From the NCBI GenBank assembly GCA_018825305.1, contig JAHJEO010000022.1:84903-148902 (forward strand): a DNA stretch of 64,000 bases. Direction: 5' to 3'. The DNA comes from Gammaproteobacteria bacterium. Its GTDB lineage: Bacteria; Pseudomonadota; Gammaproteobacteria; Burkholderiales; Rhodocyclaceae. Positions within the stretch are counted from its first letter, which is position 1. Each line of letters begins with the position of its first letter. Made by a program: the position numbers and the translations under genes. This document shows, one piece after another, positions 26,979 to 36,300 of this stretch. Below the pieces are notes generated by a model. The model made no database searches. It was not told the origin of the DNA and saw nothing but the letters and a program-made list of their open reading frames with translations.

Positions 26979-27819
26979 GCTGGACCTCCCGTCTGGGCAA
27001 CAGGTCGGCGAACACGCCTTCGAGGCTGGGAATCAACTCCCAGGCGAGCTGGTGCATGACGGTGTAGGCGCTCGGCGTCGGCCCGTCGCGCCTGCGTTCG
27101 TGACGATGTACCGGAACGCGTAGCGTCGCCGCCTCCTTGTAGGCCTTGGCATGAGGCACCACGGTTTCCAGCACGGCCACCCGGCCCTTGAGCTTGATGA
27201 AGTCCTCGCGGATGCCGCTGGCGATGATCCTGGCATCGGCACTGCGATCCTGTCGGTAGATCACCGCCTTCATCGGCCCCAGGCTGGCGCCCAGTGCGCC
27301 GCCGGGTTCGAGGCGATCGAGCAGTTCCATGGTGCCGTCGCGAAATTCGCGGGCCGAGAGGATCTCCGGGGTGATCGGCGACACGAGGATGTCGGCGGCG
27401 AGTACCGCCGCATCCTGCAAGGGTCCGATGGCGCCCTGCGTATCGATCAGCACGCAGTCGTAGGCATCGACCACCGCCGGTGACTGAAGCGCAAAGCGCA
27501 GCCGAAAACCGCGGTCGATGCGGTTCAACAGCCAGTGCGGGAGATTGCCCTCGGGATCGTCAGAGATCACGATGTCGAGGTTCTGATACAGGGTCGCGGT
27601 GATGCACGACTTCGTGACTGCGCCGCGCACGATCACCTCGGTCAGGCCGGCAGCCGGTTTTGCTGCCGCGAGCGGAAAATATTTCGACAGCGAAGGCTGC
27701 ACGTCGGCGTCGATCAAGAGGACGCGCAATCCCATGTCGGCAAGGAGCGCCCCCAGATTGGCGGTGAGCGTGGTCTTGCCGACACCCCCCTTGGTGCTGG
27801 TCACAGTGAATTTGATCAT
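26971..27819 (-). CDS. parA: ParA-family partition ATPase
   Basis: 282 residues with the deviant Walker A STKGGVGKTTLTANLGALLA at the N-terminus, a DADVQPSLSKYF segment, and YDCVLIDTQGAIGPLQDAAV as Walker B/switch region. ParA (Soj) proteins near the right end of this ICE class stabilise the excised form. First gene of the par-replication run; the sigma-like gene lies 61 bp upstream. Confidence 0.93.
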   Translation of the reverse strand: MIKFTVTSTKGGVGKTTLTANLGALLADMGLRVLLIDADVQPSLSKYFPLAAAKPAAGLTEVIVRGAVTKSCITATLYQNLDIVISDDPEGNLPHWLLNRIDRGFRLRFALQSPAVVDAYDCVLIDTQGAIGPLQDAAVLAADILVSPITPEILSAREFRDGTMELLDRLEPGGALGASLGPMKAVIYRQDRSADARIIASGIREDFIKLKGRVAVLETVVPHAKAYKEAATLRVPVHRHERRRDGPTPSAYTVMHQLAWELIPSLEGVFADLLPRREVQRE

Positions 27820-27880
27820 CGAATCGGCGTGGTTTCAGGTCATGGTTCAGTCATACGGAATTCCTCGGCAAAGTGTCGGA

Positions 27881-28471
27881 TCAGGGCTGCAGATAGTCAT
27901 CCAGGCCATGCAGGGCGAAGATCTTGCGGATGCGTTTGATTTCCTCGTAGAGCGTTGCGCGCGGGATTCGGAGCATTTCTGAGGCATCTTTGATGGACAG
28001 GCCCTGTGCGCCGAGTAGTTCGCATAGACGCCGCTGCTCGGGCGTGAGCCGGCTCATGACCTCCGTAACGTCGATACGAATGTCAGCCGGATCGAACGAC
28101 TCTTGCCCACCCGACTCGCGACCCTGTTCGGCATCGACCAGATCGGCATAGGTAGGTGCGTCCTCGGAGTCACCCACCGTATCGTCCAGGGAAACGGTTT
28201 CCTGGTCGCCCCGTCGCTTGTCGGTCTCCCGCTCGCGCGCCAGATCGATCAGCTTGTTGCGCACGACCCGCGCCATGTAGGCGATGGGCGGACCGCCCGG
28301 GTCGGGGACTAGCTGCTGACGCACTTCAAGCCAGTGCATCAGGCATTCCTGCAGGAGGTCGTCGAATTCCTCCCGATACAGACTTCGTGACCGCCGGCGG
28401 AATTCTCCGATGAGTTTTTTGGTGACCGCAATCTCCCAGCCCTGTAGACCATTGCCCTGTTTGAGCGCCAT
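27881..28471 (-). CDS. Sigma-70-like RNA polymerase factor / HTH regulator of the ICE
   Basis: 196 residues. A region-2-like part (YREEFDDLLQECLMHWLEVR, YMARVVRNKLIDLARERET) and a region-4-like HTH (MSRLTPEQRRLCELLGAQGL, SIKDASEMLRIPRATLYEEI) are joined by an acidic linker. It is probably an ECF-type sigma factor controlling element genes; a sigma-like phage regulator is an alternative. A perfect 11-bp hairpin sits directly before the ATG and contains the only G-rich ribosome binding site. Confidence 0.8.
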   Translation of the reverse strand: MALKQGNGLQGWEIAVTKKLIGEFRRRSRSLYREEFDDLLQECLMHWLEVRQQLVPDPGGPPIAYMARVVRNKLIDLARERETDKRRGDQETVSLDDTVGDSEDAPTYADLVDAEQGRESGGQESFDPADIRIDVTEVMSRLTPEQRRLCELLGAQGLSIKDASEMLRIPRATLYEEIKRIRKIFALHGLDDYLQP

Positions 28472-28474
28472 GGC

Positions 28475-28503
28475 GCCCCCCTTTCGTCAGATGAAAGGGG
28501 GGC
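28475..28503 (-). promoter_or_regulatory. Hairpin covering the ribosome binding site of the sigma-like gene
   Basis: GCCCCCCTTTC (28475-28485), 7-nt loop, GAAAGGGGGGC (28493-28503); it reads the same way on the minus strand and ends 3 nt before the ATG. The G-run needed as Shine-Dalgarno sequence is inside the stem, so translation should be blocked unless the stem opens. A protein-binding dyad is the alternative. Confidence 0.7.
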
Positions 28504-28861
28504 AATGTGACCAATGGCGTTGGGTATTTAGCTAAATGGCATCGAAATAGATATATCCATATGACCTAGGACATAGTCGCCGACAGTTTTGAAGGCAATT
28601 CCGTATTCATGAGTCAATGCCTGATAAGGCCGCTCATTTAGGGAAACTGATGTTCGCTCCACTAAGGGCCAACCGAAGAAGGACACCAGTAGCCCGTTAA
28701 GCCGTTGACGTGGCGCCAGTCACAGGAGGGTTCGAGAACGCGGTGTGACGTCCCTGCACTGGCTGGAAGGGGTGAGATGCGAGCTATGCCCTAGACATGT
28801 ACCAAACGATCATCGTCAAGACTATTTGGCAGACAACGAAGTGCACTCCACCTGAGAAGCG
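28504..28861. other. Intergenic region at the ICE/integrase boundary
   Basis: 358 bp between the divergent sigma-like gene and the HTH/integrase pair. AT-rich near 28530-28570 (AGATATATCCATATGACC; TTTAGCTAAA dyad), likely promoter DNA for the sigma-like gene. No gene recognised. A change from ICE-type to phage-type genes occurs across it, so an element end could lie here, but I see no repeat marking it. Confidence 0.45.
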
Positions 28862-29191
28862 ATGCGAACGCTGACACTCCAAGAAGCCGCAAGGCTCCTC
28901 CACATACATCCGATCACGTTGCTTCGGAAAGCACAGTCTGGAGAAGTCCCGGCGGCGAAGCCTGGGAAATGCTGGGTATTTATTGATATTGACCTTGTCG
29001 ACTATTTGCGTTCAAACTACAGGCGGCAAGCGTCGAAAGATAGCGTTAGAAAGGAGGCCAATGAATGGCTATCTATCGACCTAAAGAGTCGTCGCTCTGG
29101 TGGCTTGACGTCACCATCGGCGGACGACGAATACGCGAAAGCACTGGGACTGAAGACCGGAGAAAAGCTCAGGAATACCACGACAAGCTAA
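28862..29191 (+). CDS. Helix-turn-helix excisionase-like protein
   Basis: 109 residues with an N-terminal MerR/excisionase-type HTH: LTLQEAARLLHIHPITLLRK, GEVPAAKPGKCWVF, then VDYLRSNYRR. The rest is in a frame shared with the start of the integrase gene, which it overlaps by 127 nt. Position directly before an integrase is typical of xis genes, giving recombination directionality and repressing int. Confidence 0.75.
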   Translation: MRTLTLQEAARLLHIHPITLLRKAQSGEVPAAKPGKCWVFIDIDLVDYLRSNYRRQASKDSVRKEANEWLSIDLKSRRSGGLTSPSADDEYAKALGLKTGEKLRNTTTS

Positions 29192-30171
29192 AGGCTCAGA
29201 TTTGGGAACAGCAGCGACTAGGGACCAAACGCCGATACACATGGCGTGAAGCTGTGGTCCGCTACATCCGCGAAGCTGAGGCTGAACGCAAGGCGTCGAT
29301 TGAGAACGACCGGCATGCATTACGTTGGCTCGATACCTATCTCGGCGGCAAATATCTCGACGAGATCGACAAAGCGGTGGTGAGTACGCTTATTGCTGAA
29401 AGGCAAAAGCCGTACATCCGCATCTACAAGAGCGGGCAAGAGCGCGAATGCACACCGGGGCCTGATACGGTCAATCGATTTCTGACGACGTTCCGGGCCG
29501 CACTCAACAAAGCTCGGGATGAGTGGGAATGGATCGACAGAGTACCGAAGATCAAGGCACTCAAGGGAGCCAAGAGCCGCATTCGTTGGATTTCAAGAGA
29601 GGACGCCGACAAGCTCATAAGCCACCTGCCGAAGCACTTGGCAGCAATGGCAGAGTTCAGTTTGCAGACGGGTCTCAGAAGGGCCAACGTGACGCATCTG
29701 GAATGGTCGCAGGTAGATTTGGTGAGAAAGACAGCTTGGGTTCTTGGCGAAAATACCAAGAACGGCAAAGCACTTGCGGTACCACTGAGCGACAAGGCAA
29801 TAGAAATTCTGCAGGCCCAAAAAGCCTTGCAGGAAGAAGACGAGACAGAGCGCGACGAACCCTTGCGCTGGGTCTTTGCCAAGGCGGGGCGACCGGTCCA
29901 TCAGACAAGTACCCGTGCGTGGCGTGAAGCACTGATTAGGGCTGAAATATGCGATTTTTGCTGGCACGACCTCAGGCACACCTGGGCAAGCTGGCACGTG
30001 CAGAACGGAACACCTCTGCACGTCCTGCAGGAGCTTGGGGGGTGGTCGTCGCTCAAGATGGTGCAGCGGTACGCCCATCTAAGCGGAGAGCACTTGCGGC
30101 ACTGGATCGACCGGCCGAAATTGCAGCTTGCGGCGGACAACGAGAACCTACGAACCGGAACGTCTGGCTAG
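29065..30171 (+). CDS. int: Phage-type tyrosine integrase
   Basis: 368 residues, with an N-terminal Arm-binding region (WWLDVTIGGRRIRESTGTED), SAM-like core domain and catalytic domain with FSLQTGLRRANVTHLEW (Arg), CWHDLRHTWASW (HxxR) and ELGGWSSLKMVQRYAHL (His/Trp and Tyr nucleophile). The set is complete, so it should be active. The 3' end faces a tRNA-Val fragment 88 bp away, the usual xis-int-att order. It may serve the ICE on its left or the prophage on its right. No integron-specific insert between the conserved boxes is visible. Confidence 0.92.
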   Translation: MAIYRPKESSLWWLDVTIGGRRIRESTGTEDRRKAQEYHDKLKAQIWEQQRLGTKRRYTWREAVVRYIREAEAERKASIENDRHALRWLDTYLGGKYLDEIDKAVVSTLIAERQKPYIRIYKSGQERECTPGPDTVNRFLTTFRAALNKARDEWEWIDRVPKIKALKGAKSRIRWISREDADKLISHLPKHLAAMAEFSLQTGLRRANVTHLEWSQVDLVRKTAWVLGENTKNGKALAVPLSDKAIEILQAQKALQEEDETERDEPLRWVFAKAGRPVHQTSTRAWREALIRAEICDFCWHDLRHTWASWHVQNGTPLHVLQELGGWSSLKMVQRYAHLSGEHLRHWIDRPKLQLAADNENLRTGTSG

Positions 30172-30202
30172 TTACGTCACGTTTTAGCCATAGGAAGCAA
30201 AA

Positions 30203-30222
30203 AAACCGCCCGAAGGCGGTTT
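30203..30222 (+). terminator. Intrinsic terminator after int
   Basis: AAACCGCC-CGAA-GGCGGTTT hairpin with A residues before it and T residues within and after it, able to work in both directions. Confidence 0.8.
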
Positions 30223-30259
30223 GATTGGTGCTGCAACTTATTGATTTCCTACCGTAATT

Positions 30260-30304
30260 TGGTAGGCGCGATTGGACTCGAACCAACGACCCCCACCATG
30301 TCAA
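30260..30304 (-). other. tRNA-Val(GAC) 3' fragment, probable att core
   Basis: On the minus strand the sequence runs from an anticodon loop TTGACAT through GGTGG, variable loop, T-arm with GGTTCGAGTCC, to CGCGCCTACCA. This equals the 3' 45 nt of a tRNA-Val with GAC anticodon. The 5' half is absent: TATAA replaces the expected CCACC arm. It is therefore not a tRNA gene but a duplicated att core. The missing side is the right side, so the DNA to its right belongs to an inserted element. Confidence 0.8.
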
Positions 30305-30363
30305 TTATAGGGTTTGCTAATGATGGCAAGCCTCGTCGAGAACTGCGGCTGTTCTGTGTGGCA

Positions 30364-30669
30364 TTAGCGACAATGCCCACCAAGTTCAAATGGATCAAGC
30401 CAGTTCTGGCACAGATACCGCGCCACCACTGACTGCCAGCCTGCCCCACCACTGATGCGCCCGCATTTCTGACTCAGAGTGAAATCCTTTGTCACGCCCA
30501 GGACAATGCCGAGCGTCCAGTTGATCGCCACATCCAGCGCAAAGCCACAGAGCACCACGAGGCCGCCGGCAATCTTGACCTCAATACGGAGGAAATTCCA
30601 GTTCGCCTTCAAGCCGGCGTAGCTAAGAAACAGCACCCACAGCAGCGGGATGGCGAGCAGGTAGATCAC
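30364..30669 (-). CDS. Small phage membrane protein
   Basis: 101 residues with two hydrophobic segments (MIYLLAIPLLWVLFLSYAGL and VVLCGFALDVAINWTLGIVL) and a cytoplasmic Cys-containing tail ending VARYLCQNWLDPFELGGHC. The tail resembles a family of phage membrane proteins found at the end of tail gene clusters. A holin or superinfection role is possible but unproven. ATG overlaps the stop of the preceding gene. Confidence 0.65.
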   Translation of the reverse strand: MIYLLAIPLLWVLFLSYAGLKANWNFLRIEVKIAGGLVVLCGFALDVAINWTLGIVLGVTKDFTLSQKCGRISGGAGWQSVVARYLCQNWLDPFELGGHCR

Positions 30670-31145
30670 GGGGCGACCTCGGGGATGACGATGATGGCGC
30701 GGCGCAGGCCAGCGATCTGCTGGTCATGCTCATACAGCTTTGCAAAGCCGGGAGAGAACTCAGGGCCGGCCTTGTCGAGAAGCTGTTCGAGGGTCACGCC
30801 GGCCAGCGCAGCCTTGCTGGCGAAGTCGGTTATAAGGTACTCGCGCGTCACCCGTGCATAAGGGTTGCCGCCCTCCATAGCCACAATCTGAGCCTGCACC
30901 TTGGCGTTGTTCGCGGAGTCGATCTGCTCCTGCGACTTGCGCGGATAGGCCACATACGGCGCGTCGTCCAGTTCATCAATGCCATGGGTTTCAGCCCTGT
31001 AATCAGCGGGCGGCTGCGGCGGATCAACCCACTCCAGCAGATCGCGTGGCACAGTCGGGTGGCGCGCGCCGGCTTCGTCGGTGTATATGGCGAAAGCGTT
31101 GAGGCGCTTGCGCGTAATCTTGTGAATGCTGATCTTGTCCATCAT
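30666..31145 (-). CDS. Phage hypothetical protein after the fibre gene (possible fibre accessory)
   Basis: 159 residues, soluble, beginning MMDKISIHKITRKRLNAFAI. It contains PRDLLEWVDPPQPPADYRAE and a helical C-terminus. Coupled to the SPRY fibre gene by ATGA. Genes in this place are often fibre assembly factors; nothing in the sequence proves it. Confidence 0.6.
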   Translation of the reverse strand: MMDKISIHKITRKRLNAFAIYTDEAGARHPTVPRDLLEWVDPPQPPADYRAETHGIDELDDAPYVAYPRKSQEQIDSANNAKVQAQIVAMEGGNPYARVTREYLITDFASKAALAGVTLEQLLDKAGPEFSPGFAKLYEHDQQIAGLRRAIIVIPEVAP

Positions 31146-32743
31146 GGGTTTCCTTTCGCTGTATTAGGTGCGCGAACAATGTCACCGAACAGCTTTCCGG
31201 TGACGCTCACGGAATAGGTATTGCTGCCGGTGTTGTTGTAGCTGGATGAAGCGGTGCGAACCTTGAACCCGCCTGCCGTCTTGTCAGCATGAGTTCCCCA
31301 CGTCACGGCATTGCCGTTGATCGTCATGGTTTCCGGGTTCCCCTTGAGCCATACGAATGGGCCATCGGCATTCAGGTTGCCGTCGAATGTTCCGCTAGTG
31401 GTTATCGAATCGCCTGTTGGTCGGTTCGCCGTGCAGAGGGACTTGAAGCCGGTGGGCGGCGTGTAGGCGAAGGGGCGCTGGCCGAAGTTGGCGTACCATC
31501 CTCGCCCTGCATTGTACCCACCAAACCACGGAGTTAGCTCTTTACCCGTCAATCCCGTACTAAAGGCTACACCTTGGCTTACGTTATTTTTATAGAATGT
31601 AATGGTTCCTGCATCTAAGTCCAGTGCAACACCTACAACGTCATTGGCCGTAAAGCTTGCACCATAGCTAAGACCTGCACTGCCATTGCCATATTTTGTT
31701 CCACCATCCAGATACGTCCATGATTCTGTAGGGGCAGCATACGCCTCGGTAGGAGAAGCCGAGGGGGTTGCAACGCCTATCATAGTAAACGATGGGCTGA
31801 CACATGTACCCTCAAAATACAATTTTCCAGAAGTTACATATTGTGATCCTCGATAATTCCACCAGTAAGCTCCGGGGGTAGCACAATATAATGACGCTTG
31901 GCTAATTGCAGACGACGTTGTTGGGGATAGTGGATTCAACGTGGCATAGTTATTCGTCGGCGTGTCCGTCATCCAGTCGTAGGTGACACCTGCCGTGGTG
32001 CTGATACCGCTTGGAGTCCAGTTGTTTGCGTTCCCGCTGCGGTCGTAGCAGAGTGTGGTAGCAGAGGTGCCGTCGTTGAACTTGAGGAATGATCCGCTTG
32101 TGCCGTAGCTTGCAGATGATCCGCTATCTACCCATATCCCATCTGTATTCACGCTGCCGAAGTTAGCCGGGGTCGGCTGCGATCCGCTCCACGTCCCGAT
32201 ACGGTATTGCGTCAAATAGCCGTCGAAGTAGTCGCTCGCCGCCGTAGGATTTTTACCTATGACATGAGCAATGCTGTTGTGCATTGTCTTTGCAGTACCA
32301 GCGGTAATTCCACTGCGAGCATCTGTTCCCCAAGCCGTCATCTCGGCAAAGGTTGAGACAGTTTCGCTGCGCTCATAGACGCGCAACCTCTGCACTGCCG
32401 TTCCGTTGCTGGCGTCATAAACAACCAGCGCCGCACCCCATGCGGTCGGGTCGCGGAATACGCGCGTCGATACGAGCCGCGCCGTCCCGGCGATAGTCAC
32501 GCAAAACTGGTCTGCCGCATTGAAGAATACAGAGTCGGCAGAAGCGGTATCCGCCCCATGCATGTATTGCAGGACACCGAGCCGGCCGCGCTTGAACGGG
32601 AGATAAATCCACCACTTGTCACGGTCGCCGCCAGATGCCGGCGTTGTGTAAGAGATGGAAGCGCTATTGCTCGCCCGGAAGCGCAAAGAGTTGTCTATGG
32701 AATAGGCGCTTACAGAGCCGCCACCAATGTGTCCTACTATCAT
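31142..32743 (-). CDS. Phage tail fibre / receptor-binding protein with SPRY domain
   Basis: 533 residues. N-terminal beta-rich region (to about residue 200, LamG-like in appearance), then a SPRY domain: GKLYFEGTCVSPSFTMIGVA, LSYGASFTANDVVGVALDLD, AGTITFYKNNVSQGVAF, PWFGGYNAGRGWYANFGQRP. SPRY folds occur in phage fibres as binding modules. The DNA coding the SPRY part (about 31.55-31.95 kb) is clearly more AT-rich than its surroundings, suggesting module exchange. Likely determines host range. Confidence 0.75.
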   Translation of the reverse strand: MIVGHIGGGSVSAYSIDNSLRFRASNSASISYTTPASGGDRDKWWIYLPFKRGRLGVLQYMHGADTASADSVFFNAADQFCVTIAGTARLVSTRVFRDPTAWGAALVVYDASNGTAVQRLRVYERSETVSTFAEMTAWGTDARSGITAGTAKTMHNSIAHVIGKNPTAASDYFDGYLTQYRIGTWSGSQPTPANFGSVNTDGIWVDSGSSASYGTSGSFLKFNDGTSATTLCYDRSGNANNWTPSGISTTAGVTYDWMTDTPTNNYATLNPLSPTTSSAISQASLYCATPGAYWWNYRGSQYVTSGKLYFEGTCVSPSFTMIGVATPSASPTEAYAAPTESWTYLDGGTKYGNGSAGLSYGASFTANDVVGVALDLDAGTITFYKNNVSQGVAFSTGLTGKELTPWFGGYNAGRGWYANFGQRPFAYTPPTGFKSLCTANRPTGDSITTSGTFDGNLNADGPFVWLKGNPETMTINGNAVTWGTHADKTAGGFKVRTASSSYNNTGSNTYSVSVTGKLFGDIVRAPNTAKGNP

Positions 32744-33339
32744 GCCAAGCTTTCCGAAGCAGTACAGTAAGCGTTCGTCCCGTCGCTGATGTAATCCACG
32801 CGATAGGTGCCGGATGCAGAGATACGTGCCAGTGCCGTTGTGCTGATCTTGGTATTCGCGTGGGCAGAGATGGCGTAGTTCGCTCCGTTAATCAGGATTA
32901 CCGAGCCGCTGAGTCCATCCGCTTGATTGGTGAAGGTGAGCGTTACTCCCGCAGATGGCGTACATTTGAAGTTCTGCTTGGCCGACAGGTCGAAGCTGCC
33001 GTCGTTGTCGGTGAGAATGGCGGAGCGTTGCGGAACGGTGAAGTTCTGTGCTACGTCCGTCTTGGCTGTGTCGGCGTCGTAGGCTTGGACATCGGTGCCG
33101 ATGACCAGGCCCACCGGCACGCCGGTGGATAGTGTGCAGATGCTTATCCAGGCGCTATTGGCCGAGTTCCGTTGTTTGAGTATCCCGCTGGTGGTGTCAG
33201 CCCACCACTGGTAGGCGAATGTCGTCGTCGGCGCTGTGTCGCCGCTGTTCTGGCTGACGATGGCGGCGAGAGCGGTGTTGAGGTCCGCGCGGAATGATGC
33301 GCCGGCGGCGTTGGCGATGTCGTAGTCGTGTTGGGCCAT
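32740..33339 (-). CDS. Phage tail fibre-associated protein
   Basis: 199 residues starting MAQHDYDIANAAGASFRADL, with ALAAIVSQNSGDTAPTTTFA and YQWWADTTSGILKQRNSANS, a recurring phage tail-fibre N-terminal pattern. The C-terminal half is beta-rich with low-complexity Thr/Ser. Between tail tip J and the SPRY protein, coupled to the latter by ATGA. Probably connects fibre to tip. Confidence 0.7.
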   Translation of the reverse strand: MAQHDYDIANAAGASFRADLNTALAAIVSQNSGDTAPTTTFAYQWWADTTSGILKQRNSANSAWISICTLSTGVPVGLVIGTDVQAYDADTAKTDVAQNFTVPQRSAILTDNDGSFDLSAKQNFKCTPSAGVTLTFTNQADGLSGSVILINGANYAISAHANTKISTTALARISASGTYRVDYISDGTNAYCTASESLA

Positions 33340-33351
33340 GGTCTATGTCCT

Positions 33352-36300
33352 TCAGGCGGGGTGTCTGGCGCGTACCGACAGGGTGTCGATGGCGATGTTG
33401 TGGGTGGCGCTGCCGCTGGCCAGGTCGAGGCGGAAACGGGCGGCGCGGCAGGAAAAATCCCCGACGAAAAAAGGCACCCACCCCCCCCATGCCGGGCTGC
33501 CAGTGGGGTCGTCGTCGGTTGTGGAAATGAATAAAGTGGCGTCGCAATCATTGACGGAACTACCGTCGAAGTCGCTCCAGCCATCAATCAGATTTATGCG
33601 CGAGTCGAGCATGTCGCCTGTGTCGAAACTGGTGGCGCCGATGGTTGCGTCGAAGCGGCGCACGGCCACGGTGGCAAGGTCAAGCGGCGCGGAGAAGTCG
33701 TAGCTGCCGGCGGCAGCGATGCCGCCGAGTGAATCCATCTTGGCCCAGTCGTCCATCAGGTCGGCGATGGAGTCGATGGGTGTGGCACCATCGAGTAGCA
33801 GCGTGGAGTCAACGACGACGGTGCCGCTCTTGGCGCCAGTGAATACGGTGTGCTGCGTGCTGGTGCCATCGGTGACCCAGCCTGTCACCAGCGCCTCGGT
33901 GGCGACGAAACTGGCTTCGTTGTCGGAATAATTGCCGGTGGAGTCGATGAACTTGGCCATGTAGGTGCCGGTCATCAGCGGCAGCGCGGCGCCGATGGCG
34001 TCGCCGGAAAATTCGTCGAGGATGATGCCGTTAATCCATGTCGCGCCGGTCGTCAGCGGCGAATGTCGCACCACCACGCGCCCGCCGACCTTGACGTCGA
34101 GGTCGGCTGTGGCAGCCCATGCCGCGGCTGCGGCGCCGTTGTTGTTGATGACGGTGAAGGTGGAGACATCGCCGGGGGCTTTGAGCTTGCCGTAAATATA
34201 TGGCGCGTAGGTATAGGGCAGCGAGACGCGGTCGATCACATCGACGGCATAGATCAGGAACTCATGCACGCCGGAGGTTACGCCGCCGATCTGGATCACC
34301 GTGGCGGTGGTCTCGACGCGGTTCCACGGCCCGGCGGGGCTGCGCCAGTCGATGCGGTATTTTTGTGTTTCGCCAATCCAGGCCAGCGTGACTGCCGCGC
34401 CGACCACGCCCGGCGCGGCGAGGTAGAGGGATTCGGTGTGGGTGACACTCCATGGCGCGTCGGGGATGCCACCAGCGACAAGCTGCGTGTCCGGCGCCGG
34501 GTCGATCAGGGTGGCGTCGCCGTAATTCCAGGCGTAGCTGGCGGCGGCTTCTTCCTGCAGGATGAGGTCGATGGCGGCGGTTTCGGCGCGGCTCCAACTT
34601 ATTACGCGGAATTCCTTGGCGACCCAGCCGAGGTGCGGCAGGGTGATGGCCTTGGTGTCGCCGACGCAGACGTCGAGCAGGCGCGGCATGCCCGGCCAGG
34701 TGACGACGATGCCCTGGCGCGCGCGGTCCATGGCCATCTTGGCCACGCGCTGCGCCATGATGGCATTGCAGGTGAACGGCAGGGTGAGGTCGCGCGGGAT
34801 CTCTTCGCCGCCGTCGGCGGCGACGTAGGCGCTGTTGCGCTGCATGGGAAAGTCCTGCGGCAGCCAGCCGCGCGCCGGATCGACGAAGGTGCCGCGGACG
34901 GCATTGAACAGGTCGGCGCGCGGCACGCGCGGCTCGACGCGCAGCGCCCCGCGCAGGTCGTCCATGGTCAGGGCGGCGCCGACCGGCGCGGTGTAGGCGC
35001 CGGCATGCAGCAGCCACTTGCCGGCCTGCCACACGTCGGTGCCGCCGTTGCTGCTGATGAGGGCATTGAGCACGTCGGTGGGGCGCTGGCCGAGGTCCAC
35101 CACGCCATTGCTGGTGTAGCGCTTCTGCGTGGTGCCGAGCGCATCTACCGTCACCAGCTCGTCGCAAATGTTGGCCGATGCGATGACGCTGGCGTCGTCG
35201 ATCTCGGTGTCGTCGCAGCCGAAGCCGAGCGGATGCGTGAGGTAGTCGCGTTCTTGCAGCTTGGGGTTGTCGCTCCACAGCGTGAGCCCGGTGCGAATGT
35301 CGTACAGCTTTCGCCCCTTCACCACGGCCTTGATGTTGGGAATGCCGCGCGGATAGACGTCCTTGGAATACACCAGCGAGGCGATGAGGTAGGTCACGCC
35401 GCGCAGTCGGTGGGCCGGCGTCCAGCCGACATTCATGGCGACCAGCTCGGCATCGGCTGCCTGGTCGGGGCTGCCCAGGTGCTTGCGGATGCGCGCGAGG
35501 TAGCTCGTGCCCGAGGCGGTGGTGTAGGTGATGGTGATGTTGGCGCCGTTGGATGCGCTCGCCGACATCTTGATGACGGTGCCATTGACGCCGAATTGAC
35601 GCCACGGGATATAGCCGAGGCCGGCATCCGACGGGTTGTTCTTGCGCATGTTCTGCGCGACGTTGTCGAAGCCGACGTTGGTCCAGGTGCCGCCGCCGTC
35701 GAAGTACGGCGTTCCGGTCGGGTTATTGGCCGTGGTGAGGCCGGTATCGGTGATGGTGATGGAGACCGGCGCCTGCGGCAGGGTGACGTATTTGAACTGG
35801 AACTGCGTGGCCGGCGTGCGGTTCACCAGTTGCGCGTCGGACTCCTGCACGACCAGCGTGCCGCCGGGCGAGGTCGGCTGGTAGTAGCGCCCGGACGTTG
35901 GGTAGCCGTTGGCATCGAGCGGGCCGAGCGGCTCGTCGTTGAAATAGACATCGCCGATCTCTTCGGATTCGCCGTGGCACAGCGCGATCACCAGGTGCAG
36001 GGTGCCGTAGTTGTCGTTGCTGGTGGCGAACACCACCGGCCCGGAGATCATGGCCTGGCCATACACCATCTGCCGGTTGGCGATGGTCGAGCGCAGCATG
36101 TGCGTGCGCGTGGTGGCCATGGCGCCGAAGGCGCTGCCGTTGGCCGAGGGCGTGGCGTTGGCCCCGCCCGAGCCGCCGGAAGACAGCAGCGACGAGAGCC
36201 CGCGGGTGATGGCATATTGCGTGCCGACCTGAATGGCGGCCTGCCCGGCGAACACCAGCGCCGTGGTGGCAGTGACCCCGATGGTGCTGGATACGCTGCC

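Larger units (their letters stand above)
1..28861. mobile_element. Part of a PFGI-1/SPI-7-type integrating conjugative element with defence cargo
   Basis: The minus-strand block from about 28.5 to 18 kb has the gene content of the maintenance and replication end of PFGI-1/SPI-7-class ICEs: ParA, ICE-type ParB, DUF2857, replication-type winged-helix proteins, PFL_4669-family protein, SSB, DUF3577 (STY4534 family) and RadC. The rest is accessory: VapBC, Abi, ImmA/IrrE-PIN and a type III-like restriction island, with an integrase-domain protein at the left edge. No conjugative transfer genes (relaxase, coupling ATPase, mating pair formation) are in the window, so they would lie to the left or be missing. 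The right limit is not fixed: it may be near 28.5 kb or at the tRNA-Val fragment at 30.3 kb. Confidence 0.75.

Noticed and set aside
30260..30304. Complete tRNA-Val gene
   Set aside because: Acceptor 5' strand, D-arm and 5' side of the anticodon stem are missing.
30241..30432. 63-codon frame containing GAIGLEPTTPT
   Set aside because: This peptide comes from translating the tRNA 3' fragment; it is a frequent annotation artefact.
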